From Psychrosphaera haliotis (GTDB lineage: Bacteria; Pseudomonadota; Gammaproteobacteria; Enterobacterales; Alteromonadaceae), in NCBI RefSeq assembly GCF_039523615.1, contig NZ_BAAAFQ010000004.1, positions 620,001 through 684,000 of the forward strand: a stretch of 64,000 nt of DNA. The letters run 5' to 3'. A model generated the notes under the pieces. That model was not told the DNA's origin, searched no databases, and worked only from the letters and a program-made list of their open reading frames with translations. Positions 51,402 through 60,653 of this stretch are shown here, piece by piece (within the stretch, counting starts at the first letter, position 1; each line of letters begins with the position of its first letter). The translations under genes and the position numbers were made by a program.

Positions 51402-52508
51402 TCACGCTAAATGAGGTTCAGCTAAGTACTCGTGACTTTGCATTTCTTGGAGTCGGCTAACGCATCGCTTAAATTCAAATTGTAATCCGCCCTCACTATA
51501 AAGCTCATCTAAAGCAACACTTGCTGAAATAATAAGTTTCACTTTACGTTCGTAAAACTCATCAATCATTGAAATAAATCGTCGAGCGGCATCGTCATTG
51601 TCTTTGCTCATTTGAACCACATTTGATAATAAAACGGAGTGGTAAATCTTACTTATCTCAATAAAGTCTAACTGTGAACGGGCTGTGTTGCAGATGGCAT
51701 CAAAATCGAACCAAACAACGCCGTCAGCTACCATTCTAGTATCAATAAGACGATTCTCTATTTCGATTTTAGAGTTAGCTGTGCCCTCTTCAGGTGCTAA
51801 CTGACTAAAGTAGCTAGATAAATTTATTTCAGCCTTGTTATCCAAAGGAAAGTGAAATATTTCAGCTTGTTCTAGCGTTCGTAAACGATAATCAACACCT
51901 GAGTCAACATTAACAATGTCACAATGCTGATTCAGCAGCGCAATTGCTGGTAAAAAACGAGCTCGTTGAAGACCATTTTTGTAAAGGTCATTAGGAACAA
52001 TATTTGAAGTCGTAACAAACACCACGTTTAACTTAAACAACTCTTCTAACAAAGTACCTAAAATCATAGCGTCTGTTATATCGGAAACAAAAAACTCATC
52101 AAAACAAATCACTCTTGCCTCTTGGGCAAGATTTTTAGCTACAATTTTCAAAGGATCGGATTGTCCCTGCAAGTCCTTCATTTGATCATGAACTTTGTGC
52201 ATAAAGCGATGAAAATGAACTCTCAGCTTATTTTCAAAAGGCAGACTATGATAGAAGGTGTCCACTAGATACGTTTTTCCACGGCCAACGCCTCCCCAAA
52301 AGTATAACCCTTTTATTGGTTGCTTAGACTGAGAGGAAAACAACTTTTTGAAAAATGACAGTTCTTTGGGTTCGCTTGTTAAGTCGTCGTATAAGCGCTG
52401 TAAGTTCTTAACGGCATTTTCTTGTGACAAATCATGTTGAAAATCTGTCCGAAGTAAATCGGTTTGATATTGTTGCCAAGGCGTAAATTGTGCTTGCATG
52501 TTCGACAT
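51402..52508 (-). CDS. zapE: Cell division protein ZapE (AFG1-like ATPase)
   Basis: An ATPase that appears at the constriction site and destabilises FtsZ polymers in E. coli. The 368-residue product starts TPWQQYQ...; Walker A GGVGRGKT, the FHRFMHKVHDQM stretch, Walker B ICFDEFFVSDI, sensor VTTSNIVPNDLYKNGLQRARFLPAI (in parts) and DYRLRTLE are typical. A second in-frame ATG three codons in cannot be excluded. Divergent from zapG; the pair flanking rplM and degQ is conserved in gammaproteobacteria. Confidence 0.96.
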   Translation of the reverse strand: MSNMQAQFTPWQQYQTDLLRTDFQHDLSQENAVKNLQRLYDDLTSEPKELSFFKKLFSSQSKQPIKGLYFWGGVGRGKTYLVDTFYHSLPFENKLRVHFHRFMHKVHDQMKDLQGQSDPLKIVAKNLAQEARVICFDEFFVSDITDAMILGTLLEELFKLNVVFVTTSNIVPNDLYKNGLQRARFLPAIALLNQHCDIVNVDSGVDYRLRTLEQAEIFHFPLDNKAEINLSSYFSQLAPEEGTANSKIEIENRLIDTRMVADGVVWFDFDAICNTARSQLDFIEISKIYHSVLLSNVVQMSKDNDDAARRFISMIDEFYERKVKLIISASVALDELYSEGGLQFEFKRCVSRLQEMQSHEYLAEPHLA

Positions 52509-52629
52509 ATGACTTATAATGGGCTTATGTAATAAAAATTAATTGGAATAAATAAAATACTAACACGGCAAGGGCATTGTAAGACATAATGAATGCTCTA
52601 TTCCCTGCTAATTTATTAAGGTTTTTATC

Positions 52630-53067
52630 ATGGAAATAATTAATGGCTTTATATTTTTCTTAGTTGGTGTACTTGCAGGCATCGCGTTTATGATTATCAG
52701 AAGCAAGTTCTCGCCTGGTAGTAACGAGGTGAAAACTCAACTAGAACTGTATAAACAGGACAACGCTCAACTTAAACAAGAATGGCAAGACCAACTGGTT
52801 ACATACAAAACCATATCTTCGCAGTTAAACGAGTTGTCGACCCAAATAGATCAACAAGTCGGTGATGCAAATCAAATATTGCACAAAGCACCTGCAAATA
52901 ATGCATTTCCTTTTTTCTCTAATGAAGCAACAGAGTTTTTAAAAACGACAACGCCAGAAAAAAGAGAAAAAGTGAACTTATCAGACCAACCGCTTGATTA
53001 CTCTAATGCTGGCTCTGGTGTATTTAAAGGCGTAACTCCTGAAAATACAGTTGAAAAAAATCATTAA
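52630..53067 (+). CDS. zapG: ZapG/YhcB-family inner-membrane protein (DUF1043)
   Basis: A 145-residue inner-membrane protein linked to cell division and envelope growth. A single N-terminal helix (about 5-24, FIFFLVGVLAGIAFMIIRSK in parts) is followed by a coiled coil (about 32-85, QLELYKQDNAQLKQEWQDQL in parts) and a flexible C-terminus with PLDYSNAGSGVFKG. TAAGG precedes the ATG. Divergent from zapE and upstream of degQ. Confidence 0.9.
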   Translation: MEIINGFIFFLVGVLAGIAFMIIRSKFSPGSNEVKTQLELYKQDNAQLKQEWQDQLVTYKTISSQLNELSTQIDQQVGDANQILHKAPANNAFPFFSNEATEFLKTTTPEKREKVNLSDQPLDYSNAGSGVFKGVTPENTVEKNH

Positions 53068-53078
53068 AAACCCTATCT

Positions 53079-53133
53079 AGCGTCTAAGAATAAAATAATC
53101 CCAATTTTTATTTCTGAACTTAGACGCTTTTTG
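53079..53133 (+). terminator. Long intrinsic terminator after zapG
   Basis: AGCGTCTAAG (53079-53088) pairs with CTTAGACGCT (53119-53128); inside, AATAAAA pairs with TTTTATT. A T-run follows. Confidence 0.78.
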
Positions 53134-53174
53134 TCTGTCTGTATGAGTAATTCATTTAAAGGAGTACACCATTT

Positions 53175-54557
53175 ATGGCAGTTTTGGTTAAATCTAATGT
53201 TTTTAAGGTCACAACGCTGGCCGCTATACTTTTAACAACATTACAATTCTCTCAGCCGTCTCATGCGGCTATTCCGTATTCAAGCCTAAAAGGCGCAGTT
53301 CCGTCTTTAGCGCCTATGGTAGAGCAAGTTACCCCAGCGGTTGTGAACATTTCCGTTGCAGGAAGCAAAGAAGTAAAAGCAGGAATGGACCCGTTCCAGT
53401 ACTTCTTTGGTAATCGCAGAGGCCCTCAAGTCCAAGAAAGGCCATTTAAAGGGCTCGGTTCCGGCGTTATTATCGACAAAGATAAAGGTTACGTAGTAAC
53501 TAATAACCATGTAATTGATGATGCCGATGAAATATTAGTGACGTTAAAAGACGGTCGTCAATTTGAAGCAAAAAAAATAGGCAGCGATGCACAAAGTGAC
53601 GTGGCACTTTTAAAAATTGATCCTGACAACTTGGCTGAGATTAAGATTGCTGACTCAGATAAATTAAGAGTCGGAGACTTTGTAGTTGCCATTGGTAACC
53701 CTTTTGGTCTGGGCCAGACAGTTACCTCGGGCATTGTTAGTGCTAAAGGTCGTCATGGCTTATCGGCACCTAACCAGCAAGGCCTAGAAGACTTTATTCA
53801 AACCGACGCAGCAATTAATAGCGGTAACTCAGGTGGTGCACTCGTTAATTTGCGCGGTGAGTTAGTTGGCATCAATACGGCTATTATCGCTCCAAATGGT
53901 GGCAACGTGGGTATTGGTTTTGCTATCCCGTCAATTATGATGAACAACTTGGTAAACCAACTCATCGAGTTTGGTGAAGTTAAACGTGGTGTACTAGGTA
54001 TAACCGGTTACGACTTTAACGCAGACCTTGCAAAAACATTTGAGCTAGATATTGCCCAAGGTGCATTTGTACAACAAGTTATCCCTGACTCTTCAGCTGA
54101 TAAAGGTGGCTTAAAATACGGCGACGTTGTAACCCACGTTGATGGTATTAGAATAAGTTCATTTAATGAATTGCGCAGTAAAGTATCAACCAAAGGGGCT
54201 GGCAGTAAAATAGAACTAACGGTTAACCGTAGTGGCGACGTTAAAAAAGTTGTTGTTGTACTTGGCGCTGCAGATAAACCTGCAATTACAGCAGGTAATA
54301 TTCACCCAGCATTAAAAGGTGCAACCTTCATTACTGGAAACGCTGCAAATGGCGCTGCGGGTGTGCAGGTAAGTGAACTCGAAGAACGCTCACCGGCATC
54401 CATGTTAGGGCTAGAAAAAGATGATGTTATTATTGGTGTAAACCGAACCCGAATTCAAAGTGTGTCCGACTTACGTGATGCTTTGGAAGAAGCTAAAGGT
54501 GTAATGGCGTTAAATGTAGTTAGAGGAAACAGCTCTCTGTACATTTTAATCCGATAA
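53175..54557 (+). CDS. degQ: Periplasmic serine endoprotease DegQ (Do-like)
   Basis: HtrA-family protease and chaperone of the periplasm. A signal peptide (residues 1-32, SQPSHA end) precedes the trypsin-like domain with the triad His (TNNHVID), Asp (SDVALLKI) and Ser (GNSGGALVN). Two PDZ domains follow (about 260-350 and 370-455). At 460 residues and with a short Q-linker, it fits DegQ better than DegP. AAGGAG lies about 10 bases before the ATG. It is followed by degS, the usual degQS order, with an intervening terminator. Confidence 0.94.
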   Translation: MAVLVKSNVFKVTTLAAILLTTLQFSQPSHAAIPYSSLKGAVPSLAPMVEQVTPAVVNISVAGSKEVKAGMDPFQYFFGNRRGPQVQERPFKGLGSGVIIDKDKGYVVTNNHVIDDADEILVTLKDGRQFEAKKIGSDAQSDVALLKIDPDNLAEIKIADSDKLRVGDFVVAIGNPFGLGQTVTSGIVSAKGRHGLSAPNQQGLEDFIQTDAAINSGNSGGALVNLRGELVGINTAIIAPNGGNVGIGFAIPSIMMNNLVNQLIEFGEVKRGVLGITGYDFNADLAKTFELDIAQGAFVQQVIPDSSADKGGLKYGDVVTHVDGIRISSFNELRSKVSTKGAGSKIELTVNRSGDVKKVVVVLGAADKPAITAGNIHPALKGATFITGNAANGAAGVQVSELEERSPASMLGLEKDDVIIGVNRTRIQSVSDLRDALEEAKGVMALNVVRGNSSLYILIR

Positions 54558-54588
54558 AATAACGTCAAAACAATATGTTGTTACAAGT

Positions 54589-54623
54589 GAGCCTACTTTC
54601 TCCTATGAAAGTGGGCTCTTTTT
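54589..54623 (+). terminator. Intrinsic terminator between degQ and degS
   Basis: GAGCCTACTTTC pairs with GAAAGTGGGCTC (one G-U wobble) around a six-base loop, then five T. DegS may therefore need its own promoter or read-through. Confidence 0.8.
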
Positions 54624-54665
54624 GTTCTAAAATGAATAAAAATAAAATAAATATTCAGGATTGAT

Positions 54666-55739
54666 GTGATTAATAAATTGAAGTTCATTTTTAACAGTGT
54701 CGCTTATGGACTTGCAGCTGCATTGATCGTTGTTATAGTAAATCCAGAATTACGAAATAATTTAGGCATTAATAAACTAACTACTAATGTAATGCGCCCA
54801 GCGGCTATGTCGTTTGCCTCTGCAGTACAGCAAGCCGCACCTTCGGTAGTCAACATCTATTCGGTGACCTCATCTAGGCAGCTTGCCAACCCTACCGATA
54901 AAATTAACGACTTAGGTTCCGGCGTCATAATGACTAGTAATGGTCACATCCTTACCAACTACCACGTGGTTGATAACGCAGAATCAATTTTGGTACACCT
55001 TCAAGATGGTCGACAGTTTAATGCAGAAGTCATCGGCTTAGATAAAGTAACCGATTTAGCACTATTAAAAATTAATGCGAACAACCTACCTACGATTCCT
55101 CAACAACCTGATTTAGAACCACAAGTTGGCGATATAGTGTTGGCCATTGGTAACCCTCTTAATTTTGGCCAAACCATCACCCAAGGTATTGTCAGTGCAA
55201 CAGGAAAAAAAGGCTTAACTCCTGGCGCAACTTATAGTGACTTTATTCAAATGGATGCAGCCATCAACCTTGGTAACTCTGGTGGTGCTTTGGTTAACTC
55301 GCAAGGCATGTTAGTGGGGATTAACACTGCAGCATCGCCAGGAACAAACAACGGTGTTCAAGGAATCTTTTTTGCTATTCCTTACCAATTAGCAAAACGT
55401 ATTATGAATAAACTGCTAGAGGACGGTGAGGTTAAGCGAGGTTATTTAGGACTAGAGGGTGAAGCTATCAATCAAGTTGGACAACCTGTTCGAAGCACAA
55501 TTGAATCGATTGCTGGTATTCGCTTACATTATGTTGATCCACTTGGACCGGCGTGGCGCTCAGGACTAAAACAAGGCGATGTCTTATTAGCGGTAAACAA
55601 TAAGCAACTTGTAAGCTTTGCAGAGCTGTTAGAGATTGTTGAGCATGTAGAACCAGGCCAAACAATCTCATTAACAGTATCTAGAAATAATCAAATTATA
55701 AAAATAGACGTTGAAGTGGGTAAGCTAGAAATCGACTAG
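54666..55739 (+). CDS. degS: Membrane-anchored serine protease DegS
   Basis: Site-1 protease that cleaves anti-sigma factor RseA on outer-membrane stress. The start is a GTG with CAGGA about 6 bases before it. The 357-residue product has a single N-terminal anchor helix (about 8-27) and no cleavable signal. The triad is His (TNYHVVD), Asp (TDLALLKI) and Ser (LGNSGGALVN), with one C-terminal PDZ domain (about 265-350). The single PDZ and anchor distinguish it from DegQ. Convergent with ahpF with a one-base gap. Confidence 0.95.
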   Translation: MINKLKFIFNSVAYGLAAALIVVIVNPELRNNLGINKLTTNVMRPAAMSFASAVQQAAPSVVNIYSVTSSRQLANPTDKINDLGSGVIMTSNGHILTNYHVVDNAESILVHLQDGRQFNAEVIGLDKVTDLALLKINANNLPTIPQQPDLEPQVGDIVLAIGNPLNFGQTITQGIVSATGKKGLTPGATYSDFIQMDAAINLGNSGGALVNSQGMLVGINTAASPGTNNGVQGIFFAIPYQLAKRIMNKLLEDGEVKRGYLGLEGEAINQVGQPVRSTIESIAGIRLHYVDPLGPAWRSGLKQGDVLLAVNNKQLVSFAELLEIVEHVEPGQTISLTVSRNNQIIKIDVEVGKLEID

Positions 55740-55740
55740 C

Positions 55741-57300
55741 TTACAAACCTTCTCTGATTAGGTAGTCAAATGCGCTTAGCGACGCTTTGGCTCCTTCGCC
55801 CATTGATATTACGATTTGTTTATAAGGGACCGTTGTAACATCACCACAAGCAAAGATACCTTTCTCTGAAGTCTGCCCTTTTTCATCAATAATGATTTCT
55901 CCAAACTTCGTTCTTTCCAACGTGCCGTCTAAAAAGTCACTGTTTGGCAACAAACCAATTTGAACAAAAACACCGGCCAACTCAACTTCATGGTTAGTTT
56001 CTGTTTCTCGGTCAATGTATCGAATACTTGAAACTTTACCATCAGTCGCAACAATCTCTGACGTTGCAGCATTGGTAATCACAGTTACGTTGCTTCTCTC
56101 GTAAAGCTTTTCAACCAAGACTTTATCGGCTTTTAGTTCTGGCAAAAATTCAAAAACCGTTACACTTCTGACCATACCGGCTAAATCCAACGCAGCTTCT
56201 ACACCAGAGTTACCACCACCAATAACCGCTACACCTTTACCTTTAAAGAATGGACCGTCACAATGAGGGCAATAAGCAACGCCGTTACCAATATTTTCCA
56301 CTTCACCAGGAACTCCTAGCTGTCTCCACTTAGCACCGGTGGCTACGATCAATGATTTAGTTTCTATTACTTCTCCAGAACTAAGGTGAACTTTCTTGAT
56401 TTTGCCTTTTTCTACTTTATCCACTCTTAAGTGTTCTTTACGAGTAATGTCGTAGTCTTCCATATGTGCAAGCATGTTATTGGTCAACTGTGTGCCCGTT
56501 GTTTTGCTCACTGAAATTAAGTTTTCAATATCAACCGTGTCTTTAACCTGCCCACCAATTCTATCGGCGACCATAGTTACCGCTAAACCTTTCCTGGCAC
56601 TATAAATAGCCGCAGCTACGCCAGCAGGACCACCACCAATAATTGTCACGTCTTGCAGAGGTAAACGGTCTTGAGCATCTGCACTAAGCTCTACCGGAGC
56701 AACTTTTAATAACTTATCGACTAATTGAGCCGTATCAATTTTACCATTAGCAAATATTTCACCGTTTAAATAAACGCTTGGTACACCTTGTATGTTGCGA
56801 TCTTCAATAAGTTCTGGGTATAAACCACCGTCTATCATTTCCGTAGAAATATTTTCATTTAACAATGCAAACTGATTAAGAGCTTGGACTACGTCTGGGC
56901 AGTTGTGGCAACTAAGGCTGATAAAGACTTCAAACTGCAGCTTTTTGTCTACATTTTGAATTAGTTTCATTAATTGTTTATCTAGCTTCAAATCTGTACC
57001 AGCTGACTGAAGGATAGCCAGGATCAAAGAGTTAAACTCATGTCCTGATGGAATTCCTGAGAAAAAGATCCCGTTAAAAGCGCCGCCAACTTCTAAACCA
57101 AAGCTAATTGGGCTTCTTAAAACGTTAGGTTCATCTCTTTCTACTAAATGTAATTGTGAAGACACTGAACAAACTTGAGTTAAAAATTCTTTTAATTCCT
57201 GACGTTTAGGGTGCTCACCATTTTGTAGCACTAAAGTTACGTCGTTGGTCATGTCTTCTGTGTAGGCTTTTAATGCCTTTAAAATATCGTTACTTAACAT
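55741..57300 (-). CDS. ahpF: Alkyl hydroperoxide reductase subunit F
   Basis: Flavoprotein that reduces AhpC with NADH. The 519-residue protein has an N-terminal tandem thioredoxin-like domain with SCHNC (active CxxC), an FAD-binding motif TIIGGGPAGVAAAIYSARKG (in parts), a second redox pair CPHCDGP, an NAD(P)H motif VIGGGNSGVEAALDLAG and C-terminal FACGDVTTVPYKQIV. Normal length. Downstream of ahpC, with a short hairpin between them. Confidence 0.97.
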   Translation of the reverse strand: MLSNDILKALKAYTEDMTNDVTLVLQNGEHPKRQELKEFLTQVCSVSSQLHLVERDEPNVLRSPISFGLEVGGAFNGIFFSGIPSGHEFNSLILAILQSAGTDLKLDKQLMKLIQNVDKKLQFEVFISLSCHNCPDVVQALNQFALLNENISTEMIDGGLYPELIEDRNIQGVPSVYLNGEIFANGKIDTAQLVDKLLKVAPVELSADAQDRLPLQDVTIIGGGPAGVAAAIYSARKGLAVTMVADRIGGQVKDTVDIENLISVSKTTGTQLTNNMLAHMEDYDITRKEHLRVDKVEKGKIKKVHLSSGEVIETKSLIVATGAKWRQLGVPGEVENIGNGVAYCPHCDGPFFKGKGVAVIGGGNSGVEAALDLAGMVRSVTVFEFLPELKADKVLVEKLYERSNVTVITNAATSEIVATDGKVSSIRYIDRETETNHEVELAGVFVQIGLLPNSDFLDGTLERTKFGEIIIDEKGQTSEKGIFACGDVTTVPYKQIVISMGEGAKASLSAFDYLIREGL

Positions 57301-57319
57301 TTTTAACTCTCCTAAAACT

Positions 57320-57341
57320 TAGGTGCCCTTTCGAGCACCTA
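57320..57341 (-). promoter_or_regulatory. Hairpin between ahpC and ahpF
   Basis: TAGGTGC and GCACCTA pair perfectly around an eight-base loop. No long T-run follows, so it may slow or protect the transcript and give more AhpC than AhpF rather than fully stop transcription. Confidence 0.55.
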
Positions 57342-57355
57342 TATATAGCTACTGC

Positions 57356-57919
57356 TTAGATTTTACCTACTAGGTCAAGGCTTGGTGTCAATGTTGCTTG
57401 GCCTTGTTCCCATGCTGCTGGACATACTTCACCGTCGTTATCGCGAACATATTGTGCTGCTTTAACTTTACGTAACATGTCTTTTGCTGAACGACCGATA
57501 CCACCTGCATGAATTTCTGCAACTTGGATAATACCGTCTGGGTCCGCTAAGAACGTACCACGGTCAGCCATGTGATCTTCTTCAATCATCACGTCAAAAC
57601 CACGTGTAATGTGACCGGTTTGGTCGCCAAGCATTGGGAACTTGATTTTACCAATTGCGTCGCTTGAATCGTGCCATGCTTTGTGAGAGAAGTGAGTGTC
57701 AGTCGATACTGAGTAAACTTCCACACCTAACTCTTGCAACTCTTCGTATTGGTTTGCCATATCTTCAAGTTCAGTAGGACAAACAAATGTAAAGTCAGCT
57801 GGGTAGAATAAAAAGATTGCCCATTTACCTTTAACGTCTTCAGAAGTTACTGTTGTGAAGTCGCCATTGTGAAAAGCTTGAGTTGTGAACTCTGGGATTG
57901 ATTTACCGATTAAAGACAT
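57356..57919 (-). CDS. ahpC: Alkyl hydroperoxide reductase subunit C (typical 2-Cys peroxiredoxin)
   Basis: Reduces hydrogen peroxide and organic peroxides. The ATG at 57919 gives MSLIGKSIPEF and 187 residues, identical in length to E. coli AhpC, and GAGG precedes it; the longer frame adds eight residues. Peroxidatic cysteine in DFTFVCPTEL (Cys47 region) and resolving cysteine in GEVCPAAW near residue 166. RGTFLADPDG and AAQYVRDNDGEVCPAAWEQG (in parts) are typical. Divergent from oxyR. Confidence 0.98.
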   Translation of the reverse strand: MSLIGKSIPEFTTQAFHNGDFTTVTSEDVKGKWAIFLFYPADFTFVCPTELEDMANQYEELQELGVEVYSVSTDTHFSHKAWHDSSDAIGKIKFPMLGDQTGHITRGFDVMIEEDHMADRGTFLADPDGIIQVAEIHAGGIGRSAKDMLRKVKAAQYVRDNDGEVCPAAWEQGQATLTPSLDLVGKI

Positions 57920-57951
57920 ATTTATTTCCTCTTTTAGTTTCATTTTTGATA

Positions 57952-57974
57952 GCAGTCTTTAAAAAGTGACTGCT
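57952..57974 (-). promoter_or_regulatory. Hairpin in ahpC 5' leader
   Basis: AGCAGTC and GACTGCT form a perfect 7-bp inverted repeat with a 9-base loop, about 35 bases before the ahpC start. It may be a leader hairpin; as a DNA site it does not fit the OxyR ATAG/CTAT spacing well. Confidence 0.4.
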
Positions 57975-58069
57975 TTATTTCGATGAATAGAGAATAGAGG
58001 ACTTGAGTAATTTAGAAAAATTGATTAATTTGAATAATATATTCAAAAAAACAGAACTATGATTAAATT

Positions 58070-58972
58070 ATGATATCTCTAAAACAATTGAGTTATGCGT
58101 TAGCAGTCCAAGAACATATGCATTTTAAGAAGGCTGCCGATGCCTGTAACGTGTCTCAATCAGCATTAAGTACTGCTATTACTGAATTAGAAAAACAGCT
58201 CGGCATTCAAGTTTTTGAACGAAACAACAAACAAGTCTTAGTTACACCTTCCGGTCAAATACTTTTGAAAACAGCGCAAAGCATAAAGCTGCAGGTAGAC
58301 GACTTATATAAGCTGTCGCAAATGAATAAAGCACCGTTAACAACGCCAATGAACATTGGTGTCATCCCAACTATTGGTCCATACCTTCTGCCAAAGGTAC
58401 TTCCTCAAGTTAGAAAAGAGTTCCCTGACTTTAAACTTCACTTAGTTGAAGACCAATCTCATGTGCTAGTGGAAAAGGTTAGAAAAGGTGATCTAGACTG
58501 CGCCATACTTGCTTTACCTTATGACATTGAAGGTTTAATGGCCTTTGAATTTTGGAAAGAAGATTTCTTCTGGGTTTGTCATAAAGATGAATGCCCTAAC
58601 AATTTACAAGAAATCTCAAGCAAAGACATGCAGATAGAGCGATTGATGTTACTTAAAGATGGTCATTGCTTAAAAGATCACGCCTTAGCAGCTTGCAGCC
58701 TAGAGAAATTGAATAGTAACGCTGATTTTAACTCAACTAGCTTAAATACACTTATTCAAATGGTTGTTGGAAAGCTAGGAACCACCTTAGTACCAGAAAT
58801 GGCGCTAGACCAACTTATCCATACTGAATCTGAGTTAAGAGCTGTGCACCTTAATGAGCCAGGCCCACACCGTCGTTTAGCCTTTATTATTCGACCTAAC
58901 TATGGCGGCACTATGAATGTTGAGTTGTTAATGTCTATATTTAAAAAGCAGTTAAACAACCTAGTCAGCTAA
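58070..58972 (+). CDS. oxyR: Hydrogen peroxide-sensing regulator OxyR
   Basis: LysR-type regulator of the peroxide response. The 300-residue protein has the N-terminal helix-turn-helix (ISLKQLSYALAVQEHMHFKKAADACNVSQSALSTAI in parts) and a C-terminal effector domain with both redox cysteines: GHCLKDHALAAC, aligned with E. coli Cys199 and Cys208. Divergent from ahpCF, its likely target; the shared spacer is 150 bases and contains ATAG-like half-sites. Confidence 0.96.
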   Translation: MISLKQLSYALAVQEHMHFKKAADACNVSQSALSTAITELEKQLGIQVFERNNKQVLVTPSGQILLKTAQSIKLQVDDLYKLSQMNKAPLTTPMNIGVIPTIGPYLLPKVLPQVRKEFPDFKLHLVEDQSHVLVEKVRKGDLDCAILALPYDIEGLMAFEFWKEDFFWVCHKDECPNNLQEISSKDMQIERLMLLKDGHCLKDHALAACSLEKLNSNADFNSTSLNTLIQMVVGKLGTTLVPEMALDQLIHTESELRAVHLNEPGPHRRLAFIIRPNYGGTMNVELLMSIFKKQLNNLVS

Positions 58973-59032
58973 ATTTGAGTCCAGCTAAACTTAAGCTCAA
59001 CTAAACTTGAGTCTAGCTAAACTAGAGCGTAG
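58969..59032 (+). repeat. 16-bp tandem repeat, four imperfect copies, overlapping oxyR stop
   Basis: Four consecutive 16-mers share CTAAACTTGAG-type sequence: 58969-58984, 58985-59000, 59001-59016 and 59017-59032. The first contains the oxyR stop codon. Each copy also carries TAA or TAG, so it cannot be an in-frame extension. Confidence 0.75.
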
Positions 59033-59057
59033 CTTGAGCATAACTACAGTTAAAAAC

Positions 59058-59086
59058 AAAAAAGGGCCAACAGGCCCTTTTCTTTT
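59058..59086. terminator. Bidirectional terminator between oxyR and murA
   Basis: AAAGGGCC and GGCCCTTT pair perfectly around AACA, flanked by an A run and a T-rich stretch. Confidence 0.82.
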
Positions 59087-59108
59087 AAATGATTTTATTA
59101 ACGTGTTG

Positions 59109-60368
59109 TTAATTATCAACTCGAGTAATATCAGCACCTAAGCCAACAAATTTTTGCTCAATATTTTCATATCCACGGTCAATGTGGAAAACTTCATCGA
59201 GTTGCGTCGTGCCATCTGCAATTAATCCGGCTATAACTAAACTAGCTGACGCGCGTAAGTCAGTAGATACAACTTGCGCCCCCATCAAACTAGACTTTTC
59301 AGGACAAATTGCCGTGTTGCCTTCTAGCTGAATGTTTGCACCCATACGACGAAGTTCTGGTACATGCATAAAACGGTTTTCAAAAATAGTTTCAGTAATG
59401 GTACCAACGCCATTTGCCGCTACATTCAAAATGGTAAACTGAGCTTGCATGTCAGTTGGGAAACCAGGATGAGGTAACGTTTTAATATTAACAGCTTTTA
59501 GCTCACGTCCCGTCATATCAATAGAGATACTATTGTCATCCCAAGTTACAAGCGCATTTGCATCAAGTAACTTTTCAATAACAGGCTCTACTAATCGATA
59601 GTCTGTATTTTTACAAACCACTTTACCGCCAGTAACGGCAGCTGCAACTAAGAATGTGCCAGTCTCAATTCGGTCTGGAAGAATGGTATGTTTACAACCT
59701 GTTAGCTTTTCAACACCTTCAATAGTGATGTTATTGCTACCTGCACCGCTAATTTTCGCGCCCATTTTGTTCAAACAAACCGCTAAATCAACAATTTCAG
59801 GCTCACGAGCTGCGTTTTCTAAAACCGTTGTTCCTTCAGCTAACGTCGCCGCCATCATCAGGTTTTCTGTAGCGCCAACACTAATAGTACTCATATAAAT
59901 ACGAGCGCCTTTCAAACGGCCATCAACTTTCGCGTTTACATAACCCGCTTCCACTGATATTTCAGCACCAAGCTTTTTTAAACCTTCAATATGTAAATCA
60001 ACAGGACGTGCGCCAATGGCACAGCCGCCAGGTAATGAAACTTCTGCGTGGCCAAATCTAGCTAATAAAGGACCTAAAACAAGAATTGACGCTCTCATTT
60101 TATTCACCAGCTCGTATGGTGCTACAGTCGAATTAATGCTACCAGCATCAATCTGAATTTCATGGCCGTTGTTGATCACCTTAGTGCCAAACTGTTCTAA
60201 CAGCTGGCAGGTAAATGTAATATCTCGTAAATTCGGAACATTGTCGAAATGACATACTTCTGTCGTTAAGATAGAACTAATAAGAATAGGGAGTGCGGCG
60301 TTTTTGGCACCAGAGATTGTGACTTCGCCGTTAAGCGTATTGCCACCTTTAATAAGCAATTTTTCCAT
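59109..60368 (-). CDS. murA: UDP-N-acetylglucosamine 1-carboxyvinyltransferase
   Basis: First committed step of peptidoglycan synthesis, adding enolpyruvate from PEP to UDP-GlcNAc; the target of fosfomycin. The 419-residue protein has GGNTLNGEVTISGAKNAALPIL (in parts), the loop LPGGCAIGARPVDLH with the catalytic Cys (near residue 116), and FPTDMQAQF and ENRFMHV. Length matches E. coli. Last gene of the mla-ibaG-murA run, 12 bases after ibaG. Confidence 0.98.
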   Translation of the reverse strand: MEKLLIKGGNTLNGEVTISGAKNAALPILISSILTTEVCHFDNVPNLRDITFTCQLLEQFGTKVINNGHEIQIDAGSINSTVAPYELVNKMRASILVLGPLLARFGHAEVSLPGGCAIGARPVDLHIEGLKKLGAEISVEAGYVNAKVDGRLKGARIYMSTISVGATENLMMAATLAEGTTVLENAAREPEIVDLAVCLNKMGAKISGAGSNNITIEGVEKLTGCKHTILPDRIETGTFLVAAAVTGGKVVCKNTDYRLVEPVIEKLLDANALVTWDDNSISIDMTGRELKAVNIKTLPHPGFPTDMQAQFTILNVAANGVGTITETIFENRFMHVPELRRMGANIQLEGNTAICPEKSSLMGAQVVSTDLRASASLVIAGLIADGTTQLDEVFHIDRGYENIEQKFVGLGADITRVDN

Positions 60369-60380
60369 AGGAGATTCTAT

Positions 60381-60638
60381 CTAAAGCAGTGATTGAAGTT
60401 TTTTGTCTTTTTGCCATGCCGCCGGCGTGTAAGTTTTAATACTTACGGCGTGCATACTACCATCTGCAATATTCGCTAACAGAGGCTTGTATACTAGTTG
60501 CTGTTGCTTTACGCGCGATAACGTCTCAAAAACATCGCCTACAGCTGTTATTTGATAGTGAGAACCATCTGACTTAACAATAACTTCGTCTAGCTCTATA
60601 TTAGCTAGAAGAACTTCTTTTATCTTTTCAATATCCAT
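60381..60638 (-). CDS. ibaG: BolA-family acid-stress protein IbaG
   Basis: An 85-residue BolA-like protein that works with monothiol glutaredoxins in iron-sulfur trafficking. The core DGSHYQITAVGDVFE contains the typical GSHY signature, and HAVSIKTYTPAAW holds the conserved C-terminal His region. I use the ATG at 60638; a GTG one codon upstream is also possible. Located between mlaB and murA as in E. coli (yrbA). Confidence 0.95.
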   Translation of the reverse strand: MDIEKIKEVLLANIELDEVIVKSDGSHYQITAVGDVFETLSRVKQQQLVYKPLLANIADGSMHAVSIKTYTPAAWQKDKKLQSLL

Positions 60639-60653
60639 CACAAATCCAAATAT

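Noticed and set aside
57920..58069. OxyR-binding site in the ahpC/oxyR spacer
   Set aside because: ATAG half-sites are present (GATAG, GAATAG), but the four-part ATAG/CTAT pattern with 7-base spacing could not be laid out, so no site is listed.
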